Made by a program: the position numbers and the translations under genes
From: Zygnema circumcarinatum
Taxonomy: Eukaryota > Streptophyta > Zygnematophyceae > Zygnematales > Zygnemataceae
Assembly (NCBI GenBank): GCA_037447605.1
Contig: CM074804.1
Location: 2,823,461-2,871,254, forward strand
DNA: 47,794 nucleotides
Direction of reading: 5' to 3'
In this document: positions 1 to 10,197 of the stretch, piece by piece
Layout: the number at the start of each line of letters is the position of its first letter
How positions within the stretch are numbered: the stretch's first letter is position 1
Notes under the pieces: model-generated
What the model was told of the DNA's origin: nothing
What the model saw: the letters and a program-made list of their open reading frames with translations, nothing else
The model's database searches: none

Positions 1-217
1 CTCCCCCACCCCCCCTTCCCTCCTCCCATCCCCCCCCCCCCCTCCCCTTCTCTCCCCCCTCCCACCCCCCCTCTCCCTTCCATCCCATCCCCCCTTCCTT
101 CCCCTCCCTCCCTCCTTCCCTCCATTCTCCCCACCCTCCCGCTTCCCCTCTCTCTCCTCCTTCTCCCTCCCTCTCCCCCACTCCTCCCTCTCTCCCTCTC
201 CCTCCCTGTAAGCTCAC
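1..217. repeat. Pyrimidine-rich low-complexity tract in a NOB1 intron
   Basis: Almost pure C/T sequence built from CCCTCC and CTCTCC units with several poly-C runs. It begins at the donor of the last visible NOB1 exon (GTGAG on the minus strand at 217) and continues to the window edge, so it is intronic for NOB1 and purine-rich in that transcript. No coding content is visible. Confidence 0.8.
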
Positions 218-3200
218 CTCCCCCGCCTTCTTTCTATATGGGCGGTTTGGAAGCTGGTCTTCTCTCAGAACGGGGTTCAGGGCCGCTCCCTCCCGCCCTC
301 CTTTAGGGAGAGGCAGCGAATACTGCCATACACAAAACAAAACAGACTGTCAAAACCGAGCATGTATGACCGAAGAAAAGAGACAATCTATTGACTTAGA
401 CAAAAGAAGAAAAGAGAGTCGGAAGGAGAGCGAGGGCGAGAGAGGCAGAGAGAAACAGAGAAAGGGAGAGAAAGCGAGAGAGGAATAGAGAGAGAGGGGA
501 GAGAGTGACCCGTGTTCCACGCAGGTTGAAGCGGCGCGGCACTCCCGCCTGCAAGGTTCCGTCCTCTCCCACAGTGACGGCCACCCTTCGGAGGGTACCG
601 CCGTTGCCGCAGCTCTGACAAAAGAGGCGGCCCGACTGCCGGGACACGGCGGCACAGGCGGTACACTTCAGGGCCCACCTGAAGGGAGAGGGAGGGGGAG
701 GATGGGGAGAGGGAGAGTGGGGAGAGAATGTTAGAGGAGTGGAGGGAGAGGGCGAGGAGGAGAGGGAGATAAAGGAGAGGGAGAGGAGGGCGAGAGGAGA
801 GGAGGGAGAGGGAGAGCAGGGGAAGAGGCTGTTAGAGAGGACGAGGGAGACGGAGAGAAGGGAGAGGCTGTGAGGAGATGGACGGGAGAGGAAGTGCAGA
901 GGGAACCTGTTAGAGGAAGGGTGGAGAGGGAGAGGACGTTAGAAAGGAGTTGAGGGAGAGGAAGAGGAGTGAGAGGCGGTTACAGGAGGGAAGTGGGGGG
1001 GGAAACGAGGTGGGACAGGTTAGACGAGGGAAGGAGGACGAGGGAGCTGGGAGAGTGGCTGTGAGGAGGCGGAGGGGAAGGAGAGGAAAAGTACCCTACG
1101 ACGAAGAACCAACATTTAACAAGTTTATAAAACTCCACACCTGTGCAGCTCTCTTATGCGAACTCCGTCGACAGAAACGAGGCGCAACCCCATTTGGATT
1201 ATGACGTTCTGCATTGCAAAATCTGAAGTCATAATCGCCACTGAAGACTCCCACAAAGGCTGTAAGTTCCAGCTGGCTTCACTCTCGTCTTCCCCTCCCT
1301 CTCCCTCGTGAGAGACTACCCCCTCCGACACACTCACATGCTCTCCCTCCCCATCCAGCTCTTCTCGCTCTCTCTCATCGTCCTCTATCTGCATAAGTCC
1401 CCCTGTGATTCCTGCTTCCATATCTCCTTCTACTCCTTCCACACCGTCATCTAGATATTCCACTTCTTCAATTTCTTCCTCAAGATGGCCCCCCTCTACG
1501 TCGACCTCTGCCACTTCCGTCTCCTCTCTATCTTCCACCCCACCGCTTCCGATATTTTCGAGCTCTAGCATTCCATCGATCCCCTGTTCTCCTACCATAT
1601 GGCTCTTTGCTTTCTCCCTCTCCTCCTCTTCGTTTCTGATGTCTGTCTGCCCCTCCCCCCCCTCTTTCCTTTCTCCTTCCCTCACTCTCTCCTCTCTCCT
1701 AGCTTTCCTTCGCAAGTAGTTCCTCCTTGTAGTCCGACATACCGCCTTCTGCCACTCGTCTCCCTCCCCCTCGCCCTCTTCCTCTCCCTCTCCCTCCTCA
1801 GTCGCATCAGCGCGAGAGGCATTAACGCCCACCGCCACATTCGACTTCCCTTCCACATTCACAACTACTGGCCCTCTCCCTCTCCCTCTCCCTCTCCCTC
1901 CCCAACTCCCCCTCCCTCTCCCCCGCCCCCCCCTACTGCTCCCCTTCCCCCTCCCTCCACCTCTCCATCCCTCCCCCTTCATTTCCCCTTTCCCCAAACC
2001 GCCTTCCACCTTTTCCACGCTCACTCCCTCTTCACCCCCATCTCTCTTCTCTCCCTCCTCCCTTTTTTCCCTCCCTCCCTCCCCATCACCAACCTCCTTC
2101 TCACCTTCCTCCCGCTTTTCCTTCACACTATCCTCCTTCCTCTCTCCACTAGCTTTCCACCCCTCTATCTCCGCTAACTCGACCTCCCTCTCTCCCTCCC
2201 CGACCAATGGACTCACTCCCAAAATCCTCGAACCTCCAGCTCCTCTCCCTCCTCTCCCTGCTCTCCCACCTCTCCCTCCCCTCCTCCCCCCTCCTCCTCT
2301 CTCTCCCTCTCCACCCTTTCTCGTCCCATCGTCCCCCACTTCATCAATTTCGGTCCACTCCTCAGGGTTTGCCACGTGGCCCCACCCTGGCGGATTTTTC
2401 AAGTTTCTAACAAGTTTCTTTGTGACAACCGTTGGAGGCGGCTGTTTACGGAGATGGGCGGTTCCATGCGCCTCCTCCTCCAGCGTATACGCGAGCGCCA
2501 TCAGTTTCACATCCGCAGACGAGAGAGAGTGCAGGTCCCCGGTTGCTCTTGAAAATCGCATCACTGCAAAAAGCAGAGGAAAACAACAAATGGATTCATC
2601 GATTAAATAAATAATTGCCTGATAAATGAAATAAACGTGAAAAAAAAGAGGGAGATTAAAAAAACGTACGAAACCCCCACTGCGTAACTAATGAGTACGT
2701 ATGGAAAGAAAGAAAAGAACAACCTAAAAATGAAATTGTACGTGACACGACATTACGTGAATTGGTAGTGAAGAAGCATTTAAAATGGACCCAAAACCCT
2801 ACAAGCTAAAACCCTAAACCCAAACCCTGAATTTCAAAACCCACCCGCCCTCAGCGCCTCCTCCGACGGCTCTTCCACCTCCACCGAGTACGGAAGGACG
2901 GCCATCCGCCGCCTCGCCTCCTCGTCCTTCACCTCCGCCAAAACCTCCGCAATCGTCACCACCCTCCCTAAAACCCTAAACCCTAAACCCTGCAAAACCG
3001 TGCCCTTGATAATCGCATTCGCATCAATGACCACAACCCTAATTTCCGCCTTCCCACCGCCCGCACGTGCGTCCAGCTCTGTGAATTCGCGGCCCTGAAC
3101 CCTCTCTTTCTCATCTGCAAAGTCTTCAATTTTCGGAGCTTCCAAAGAGGCGCCATGGCCGCTCTCAGAGGCTGCGGAGGAGCCACGTGGCGGAGGAGGA

Positions 3201-3337
3201 AGAGGAGGAGGGTCGGTTCGCAGCGCCTGAGTGAAGGAGAGAGGGGCGCGGGTAGGGGGCCTTGGAGGCTCCAGCGGGAGGGAGGGAGAGGAGGAGGGAG
3301 TCGACAGGGGAGGGAAGGCGGAGGCGTCCATGGCCAT
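218..3337 (-). CDS. NOB1: NOB1-like 20S pre-rRNA D-site endonuclease, 3' end missing
   Basis: Endonuclease that cuts the 3' end of 18S rRNA during late 40S maturation. Exons on the minus strand: 3337-2845, 2563-1141, 678-510, 322-218; the last exon lies beyond the left edge. All four join in frame with GT-AG introns, giving 730 residues so far, far longer than human NOB1 (about 412). The PIN domain starts near residue 100 (VVVIDANAIIKG, acidic D105) and continues across intron 1 with FSRATGDLHSLSSADVKLMA. A long Gly/Arg/Glu-rich insert fills most of exon 2. Then comes the conserved SDFAMQNVIIQMGLRL block, a zinc ribbon (CTAC, then CQSC) in exon 3, and PLPKGGREG plus LREDQLP in exon 4. Exon 1 carries a proline-rich leader. 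M1 or M3 could be the start. Family assignment is firm; the exact length of the low-complexity insert depends on no hidden intron lying there. Confidence 0.93.
679..1140. repeat. GAGGGA-rich tract filling NOB1 intron 2
   Basis: Purine-rich on the plus strand (GAGAGGGAGAGG units with GGAGG and AGAGG variants), therefore pyrimidine-rich in the NOB1 transcript and running up to the exon 3 acceptor, where it would serve as an oversized polypyrimidine tract. Short plus-strand ORFs here are repeat translations only. Confidence 0.75.
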
Positions 3338-3443
3338 GGCGCCCAGAGCTCTGAGGAGAGAGTGCGAGGGGGGGAGGCTGGGTAAGAAAGGGAAAAAGAA
3401 ATAAAAATTGTAAATAAATTAATGAAAGATCCTCTGTCGTGCA

Positions 3444-3515
3444 GGGTGTTTGGTCTAGTGGTATGATTCTCGCTTCGGGTGCGAGAGGTCCCGAGTTCGA
3501 TTCTCGGAACACCCC
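3444..3515 (+). tRNA. tRNA-Pro (anticodon CGG)
   Basis: A 72-nt cloverleaf. The acceptor stem GGGTGTT pairs with AACACCC, followed by discriminator C. The anticodon stem CTCGC/GCGAG encloses loop TTCGGGT, giving anticodon CGG. The T arm carries GTTCGATTC (B box) and the D arm GGTCTAGTGGTATGA (A box). There is no intron, and CCA is not encoded, as expected for a nuclear gene. A TTTTT run about 24 bases downstream is a plausible Pol III terminator. It is 106 bases upstream of the NOB1 start and on the opposite strand. Confidence 0.97.
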
Positions 3516-4988
3516 TCAAAATCCCCCCAGCACAACACTTTTTGTCATATTTCGGGTTTTTCCAGACTCTCTCTACGCCTCTCCGAACGGCAAGAACAGT
3601 TCGCACTCATCGGAAGCACTCACCCAAGTTAGGGGCGCTTAGCCCCGCTTCAGGTTTTCAAAATTCAACTTTTGTTAATTTTATTTTATGCTGAAAGAGG
3701 GCTTATCCCCCCTCAGCAAAAATCTTGGATCCGCCACTGGCGAGGAGCGAGTAGAGAATGCCATCAGTGGACATCACAGATAAAGGTAGCGATAGCTGGA
3801 TGATATATATTCTATTGATATTGGCTTCCAACTTGTAAGCGAGTCCACTCTATCGACACGCCCATGCACATAGTGCTCTTGAGCATGCGTGATGGTGATC
3901 GATCAGAGAGACCACTGGTTTTTCTCGCACATTAAATGAAATTATTTTGCTACTATTAATGAAAATGAGTTCATGAATGGAAAGGAGAAGGGTAGCCTTT
4001 CGCCCACTCGGACTCGTCCTCATCCTCAATCTTAAGTCCTTGCTTTCACTGTTCAACTTGTTTGACCCGACTCTGACCGCCGTACTCAGACCAGTCGTAG
4101 CACGCGGAGGATCGAGCCCTTAGTTCAATCAAGTTCAACAACCGCAGTCTCTTTTGCCCTAATGGCTTGCAGTTCAAGGTCTTGTGAGCAGGTCAACAAA
4201 CCCTGAAACAGGATAAATTGGCGCATCTTCAAGAAAGCATGGCAATGGGCAGGGAGATTCGAACCACGAGGAAGCCTAAAGTAGGAAAGCAGCATGCGGT
4301 GTATGCAGATTTGAAACATGGTCATATCAGTACATATTATAGATAGATAAAGGTATGTGGCCATGCCCCTGTACATACCCATACATGGGTGGCCAATCCA
4401 GCACACAAATTGAAATACGTAATCATTTGGGGAGAACAGGGACATTTCATCAGCTGCACATACTGCAATAAATGACACGCGATCATTGAAGACCATGGCA
4501 GATGTATGCATGTGACATATAAATACCTCATCGCAATTAGAGACAGGTTATCACCTTATGGAGAATTACCTTCTCTTTTCTCCATAAATCTTCCTCGAAG
4601 CATATACAGAACCATCCTTTTGAGACTCTCAGAACACTCTTAACTTTTCAGGGTTTCTCACCATTCTGAAGTTTCTCAGGTTTCTAAAGGACAAAGGCCT
4701 ACAGGGAAAGTGAGTCTAATATTTCTTCCATGAACACTTGAGATACCTAAAAGTTCTAATCAACAATTCTAATTGTCTAAAAACGCTCTGCTGTACACAA
4801 TCTCCCTCACCCCCATTCTCGTTTCTCCTTTGATTCCAAACCCTAATTTTCGAACAACCACATCTCCATCTTTCCCCTCTCATACCTCCCTTCCCCAAAC
4901 CCTCATCTCCAAATAAACGCACACTTCTCAAAACCCTGAATGTCCACCCTAAAGCCCCTTCATGCTCCTTAAATCCCTGAGAACCAGA
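3516..4988. other. Intergenic region between tRNA-Pro and SPC1 3' end
   Basis: No convincing gene on either strand. The sequence is A/T-richer than its surroundings. Around 3660-3740 an AT-rich stretch ends in GGATCCGCCACTG (3727-3739), a phrase often seen at the ends of degenerate plant transposons, but I see no terminal repeats or coding remnant. Minus-strand open frames at 4125-4531 have no recognisable features and overlap in two frames, so I regard them as chance. Confidence 0.5.
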
Positions 4989-5297
4989 TCAGGACCGCTT
5001 CCTCCCCGCCCCCTTCTCCTTCCTCGCGCCTCGCGAAGGCGCCGAAGCAGAAGCCGCAGCCGCAGCCGGAGCCGGAGCCTGCGGAGGCCTGGCAGGCTGC
5101 CAAGACAGCGGATGCTGGTTGAAGTAGGACCAATCAGGAAGCGCCACGACCATGGTCAGTACGGAGCCGCCCAGAAAGAGCAGCATCATTGTGCGGTATG
5201 ATTGGAGGAGGTAGCCGGCGAAGAAGGCGACAAAGGCAGAGGCGACGATCGTCCATTGCATCAGCTGCTCGGAGAGCTTCTGGCCCTGCCAGTCCAT
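4989..5297 (-). CDS. SPCS1: Signal peptidase complex subunit 1 (SPC12 family)
   Basis: Small non-catalytic subunit of the ER signal peptidase complex, which lies on the membrane next to the catalytic SEC11 subunit. One exon encodes 102 residues, the usual family size. It opens with the family signature MDWQGQKLSEQLMQ, followed by two hydrophobic segments (about residues 17-33 and 38-54) separated by a short turn with SYRT, then the conserved PDWSYFNQHPLSWQ. The tail is Ala/Pro-rich and ends in a Lys/Arg cluster (KEKGAGRKRS). The Met at 5297 is chosen because the family starts exactly there; the upstream in-frame extension is Ser/Pro/Leu low-complexity sequence from a purine-rich leader. It stands alone, convergent with nothing, with a CPN60-beta/tRNA block upstream. 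Confidence 0.93.
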   Translation of the reverse strand: MDWQGQKLSEQLMQWTIVASAFVAFFAGYLLQSYRTMMLLFLGGSVLTMVVALPDWSYFNQHPLSWQPARPPQAPAPAAAAASASAPSRGARKEKGAGRKRS

Positions 5298-6319
5298 GGC
5301 GGAGGGAAGGAGGAAGGAGGAAGAGTGGGGGGTGGCGATGGAGGGGGGGGAAGAGTGAGGGAGGGACGGGGGATGCTTGATACCCTGAATTACTTTATGA
5401 GGGAGGCGAGAGAGGAGAGAGTGAGTGGGATGGGGGAAGGAGAGGGAAGCGGAGGGCGTGAGTGTGGGGAGGGGAAAATAGAGGGAGATAAGGGGGAGAG
5501 GGAGAGCGGAGGAGAAAGTTAAGAGAGAAGGGGGAGAGTGGAGGACAGATGGGTAGTCGCGGCGGTGGGTAGAGAGAGAAAATGGCAGGTGGAGAGGGAC
5601 AGCCCGGGAACCAGAAGTCGAAGGACAGGCAGAAGGCGGAGTTATCAGCGGCGAGGAGCGAGAGGCGAAGGGCCGGACAGGGCGGGGGCCCTCCACGCAG
5701 CGCAGCGCTGACGGGAGCAGGGACGTGCACCGGCTCGACCCTTCGGGCACACTTAACTTTTTTAGTTGAGGGAGGGAGGACTGCAGACAGAGACCAAAGT
5801 GGTTTGTTCGTACAAGCAGCTTGTCAACTCGTTTGACATTTTTTCCTTCACAATTGTTGGCTGTTGTTGATCACGCTCAGCACGCTTGACGCATAGTCGA
5901 CATTTTTCGATTAAGTCAAACGCAGGCCGTGGGGCAAACTAAGCATAAACGTGTAGGAATGCTTTGTTTGCTTTGTTTGTTTGTTCCATCCCTGCGTTTT
6001 GAAGGAATTTAAGCATCCACTAGATGGAGGGGTAAAAATGTGGCATTGCTCTCACGATGGCGATGCCATCAAATGTACGTGGACAAAATCGTCATAAGAA
6101 GCCACAAGGAAGTGGCCACAAACGACCTAAGGTCACAAGAAAAAAGCGAGGCCTAGGCTCGACAACGCGGCCGTAGAAGCAGCTACGAAGCTCGCCAGTA
6201 CACAGCACGTTTCTTTTTCTTTTTCGAAAGAGAATAACGAGTGCCTGCCAAAACTTTAACTTGCTTGCCTTTCATGCTACAAATGAAAATGAAAAAGAGA
6301 TGTGCTGGGGGGATTTTGA
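5298..6319. other. SPC1 5' leader and upstream region
   Basis: The first 280 bases are GAGGGA/GGGGAGA low-complexity sequence that would be the 5' untranslated leader of SPC1. The rest, to the inverted tRNA-Pro gene, has no gene I can support. It contains TTTG(T/C)TTTG microsatellite-like sequence near 5960-5985. Confidence 0.5.
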
Positions 6320-6391
6320 GGGGTGTTCCGAGAATCGAACTCGGGACCTCTCGCACCCGAAGCGAGAATCATACCACTAGACCAAACACCC
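6320..6391 (-). tRNA. tRNA-Pro (anticodon CGG), second copy, inverted
   Basis: The tRNA body is identical to the copy at 3444-3515 as read by eye, including the anticodon loop TTCGGGT and acceptor stem GGGTGTT/AACACCC, but it lies on the minus strand. The identity extends beyond the gene: the 3' trailer CTCAAAATCCCCCCAGCACA is the same in both copies, followed in each by a T run (CTTTTT) fit for Pol III termination, and both have GTGCAG immediately 5'. Beyond that the flanks differ. The pair therefore arose by duplication with inversion about 2.8 kb apart. Confidence 0.97.
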
Positions 6392-6875
6392 TGCACAATC
6401 CCACTTGTTGCTTTAACAAATATATTACTTTACCACACTTTTCTTTATCCATAGTATATCATTTTCGAATTCTTTTGTGGCTTACGATATATAGACATTT
6501 CATCACGGTATTAAGTCCCTCTTTAATACCACGAAATTCATCCCAAACATTTGGCCGCGCCATTTTTATTGGAAAAGTAATAGACTCCCACCAATCGTAA
6601 ACAGTACAAATGCCATCCCTGCCAGTCGGCGGGCCCATCTCTTTCTCCCACATTCCCTACAGCCGCCTGCACTACCTAAGGTACAGCATCCGCAATCACT
6701 CCTCTACCACATATCCTACTTTTGTAAAGCTCCTAATTCTGCCGATCTTTCCTTTGTTTCAGTCAAAACTTGAATAGATAACTTGAGCTATAACTCTCTT
6801 CTCTTCCTCCCCGCCCTCTCTATCTCTACCACATCTCCCTGTCCCCCTCTCTCTCTCTCTCTCTCCCTCTCCCTC
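6392..6875. other. CPN60-beta 3' flank
   Basis: AT-rich sequence between the inverted tRNA-Pro and the CPN60-beta stop codon, ending in a CTCTCC microsatellite (6840-6876). It would contain the 3' untranslated region of CPN60-beta. No gene is visible. Confidence 0.5.
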
Positions 6876-9800
6876 TCACATCGTGATTCCGGGCACAGAG
6901 GGGATGCGGCTCCCCGACTTCCTGGTCTTCTCCACCACAATGGCCTGCGTGGTGAGCACCATTCCTGCCACCGAGGCAGCGTTCTGCATCGCGCACCGGG
7001 TCACCTTGGCGGGGTCGATCACACCTAAAAGGAAGAAGAGGGAAGGGGGGGGAGAGAATCGAGTGAGATAGGGGGAGGTTAGGGATTCCTACCTTCAATA
7101 GACAAATTAAACGGCCAAACCCTGGAATCCTACTCAGACTCCTAACCCTAGGGTTCAGGAGGCTTCCAGCAACTTTCCGCAACCCTCACTGTTCAGGACC
7201 ATATTTCAAGTTAAAGTTTCAACAAAGCCGCATGCCATACCAGTTGCCAGTAGGTCCTCGAACTTGTCCGTCATGGCGTTGTAGCCCATCTCCCATGAAC
7301 TCTCCAGAATCTTCTCTACTACTACCGCTCCCTCCACTCCCGCATTCTGCGCAATGAGAGATGCAGGAGCCAAAAGCGCCTGCAGCAAAACACAAAAAAA
7401 ACAAGGATTAGAAATAAAGTAAGATGAAACTGTATGAAAGAATGCCTGTCTGCCAATCAAAGCAAAAGAAAAAGTGAAACCCAAGTCAAGCTACGGATGA
7501 GTGGAAGCTCACCTTCTCAACAATGGTCGCTCCGATCTTCTCTTCCGGATCAACGAGAGAGTCCCTAATAGCAGACACAAAGGTTGACAAGTGGACCATT
7601 GCTGCGCCGCCACCTGGAACAATGCCCTCCTCAATAGCGGCAAATGTGGCATTTTTCGCATCCTCAATTCTCAATTTCCTGTCCTCAAGCTCCGTCTCAG
7701 TAGCAGCTCCAACCTGCACATGTAACAGTCCGTCAACTGACATCAGCGAACCACTTATTTCTAAAACGAATGAACTACGTTGACTGCCCATCAATTCTAA
7801 ACAACTATTCAAAAACCACTTCGACTGAAATGTAGATTTCTCCAACATTATCTCTCCCCTGCGTCGTCTTCTCTCACCCACGCCAACTCTAAGCAACTCC
7901 TTCGATACCCAAAAAATACCCCTTACCCCTACCCTAATCCTCGCCATACATAGTCCTAACCCTAACTTCTTAAAAGGAAACCACCGACATACACCACCCT
8001 TACCTTGATCACAGCCACACCTCCGGACAACTTAGCGATTCGCTCCGAAAGCTTCTCCGAGTCGTAGACAGAGTCTGTCTCAGAAAGCTCCTTCTTGAGC
8101 TGTGCTATGCGAGCCTGAATTTCGTCTTTAGTGGCGGCGTCAGCAATGAAAGTGGTGGAGTTGTTTGTGATTGTCAGCTTGCGAACTGTTCCGAGCTGGT
8201 CAATGGTTGCGTTCTCTATTTTGAGGCCCAAGTCGCTGGCAATGAACTCCGCACCTGCATTAACAAGGACAAATTGTCTATGAGCAATCGAATGCTTCTT
8301 CTGTGTATGTGTAGTTTTTTAAGCTTCACAGGTACATTGTATTGCAAGTTTCAAGTTTCAGCCGCAGAATCGAAATCCAAGCGCTTGCAGTCCTGGTAGA
8401 GGTCGGAAGATAGAAACGACTCAAAGGGGAACCATAAACAGACCGGCAAAAGCTAACCTAACAAGTGATCCCAACGGCGAACAACCCAACGAAATTCTGA
8501 AAAAACGTCAAACCCAAAAAAGGTTGACCATGAAAGTAAACACCAGAAAAGGTAACCCCACAAAAAACCCCCAAAGACCAGCCTAGGGAGAAAGTTGCAA
8601 CAAACGGACGCCCTAAAGATACCGCGAGGTCGTTACCGGTCAAGATGGCGATGTCCTGCAGCAGCGCCTTCCGCCTCTCCCCGAATCCTGGCGCCTTTAT
8701 CGCCGCCACCTGGAGGACCCCCCGCAGCTTGTTCACCACCAGCGTGGCGAGCGCCTCGCCCGCCACGTCCTCCGCCACGATGAGCAGCGGCACGCTGAGC
8801 TGACTCGTCTTCTCGAGGACGGGCACGATGTCGCGGATGGACGAGATCTTCTGGTCCGTCACGATCACGCGCGCGTTCTCGAACTCCACCACCTGCTTCT
8901 CCTGGTTCGTCACGAACTGCGGGGAGATGTACCCGCGGTCGATCTGCGGGAAACAGGAATGTCGGGGAGAAGGGAGGGTTATAGCATCTGCATCCCTCTC
9001 TCTCTCTCTCGCTCTCGCTCAATCTACACCATTTCAGCCAGCTGTCTATGTCAAAGGTTTCTTTCTTTGCATTCCCGCACGCTTGCTAGGCCCATTTTTC
9101 GGCTCTTCGCTTCTATTCTCTTCCCTCTCGCTTAAGTGTCACAAAAAAAAATCACAAAAAAAATCACCAAACTTGGACTATCGGACATGGATATTGCACT
9201 TCTGCCTCGCTTGAGTCGGCTCGGCTCAAGCTCAGCTCGGGCGAGCCGAACAGAATCTAGCTCAATTTGCGTGCGTGCAGGCTCGTGTCAGATTGGAGTC
9301 GTTTCATATTAGTTCGGCTCGGTTCGCCACTCGTTGACCCAAGCCCATGCAAGCCGAATTGGAGCCAGGACAGAAAAATATCATACGCGTCCAATTTGGC
9401 TCCAATTCGGCTCGCGAGCCTGCGAGAAGCGAAGGATACAGAGCCTGCACGAAGCGACTCCGGCCCGACACGAGCCTGTACAGACACGAGCCGAGGCAGA
9501 TCCTGCTCGAGCAACCCAGGCACTGCTCGAAGGCGAGCCTGCTCCAGCTTGACTCAACTTGAGCAATTCTCACCCCGACCTACCTCCCACCCGCCTGTCA
9601 CGCTTCCTTCTCTTTTCTCATGCCTTCTCCCTCACTCCGAATATCTTCCCCGCCCTCTTCTCCGTGTCCGCATTCCCAGCCCCCCTTCCCTTTTATCCTG
9701 TATCTACCTCCCACCCACCAATCCTCTCTACCCACCCCCGCTCATCAGTGCTCCCTCCTCACCTCCATGCCCTCCTCCACCTCCACTGTTGTCTCGAAGG

Positions 9801-10103
9801 AGGAGGATGACTCAATCGAGAGAACACCATCTGCTCCCACTTTATCGATAGCATCCGCAATCATCGTTCCGACAAATTCATCATTTCCCGCAGAAATCGT
9901 CGCAACAGCTGTATATATACAGACACCAAAAAAAACACCAACAGTGTCAGGAGTTTGCAGTCTTTCTTTCATTAAGGCCTCAGTCATCCCGAAAGTAAGA
10001 AAAAACTGCAGTCATAGAGAGTGCAATATCCACGTTCAAATGTCCAAACTTTTGTGAAATTTAATGTTCGCAAGGGGGGAGAGAGGGAGAGAAAGAGAGA
10101 GAG

Positions 10104-10197
<94 letters not shown>

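Noticed and set aside
1599-2177. 192-codon plus-strand ORF in the NOB1 exon 2 region
   Set aside because: Ser/Pro/Leu repeat translation opposite the NOB1 coding exon.
2966-2986. Possible 21-base intron in NOB1 exon 1
   Set aside because: It has GT and AG ends and keeps the frame, but it is far below the size of plant spliceosomal introns; a read-through insertion is simpler.
3660-3740. Transposon end suggested by GGATCCGCCACTG
   Set aside because: No terminal inverted repeats, target duplication or coding remnant could be seen nearby, so I did not list it as a mobile element.
4989-5750. 253-codon extended form of SPC1
   Set aside because: The extra 150 residues are Ser/Pro/Leu low-complexity sequence from the purine-rich leader; the family starts at MDWQGQ.
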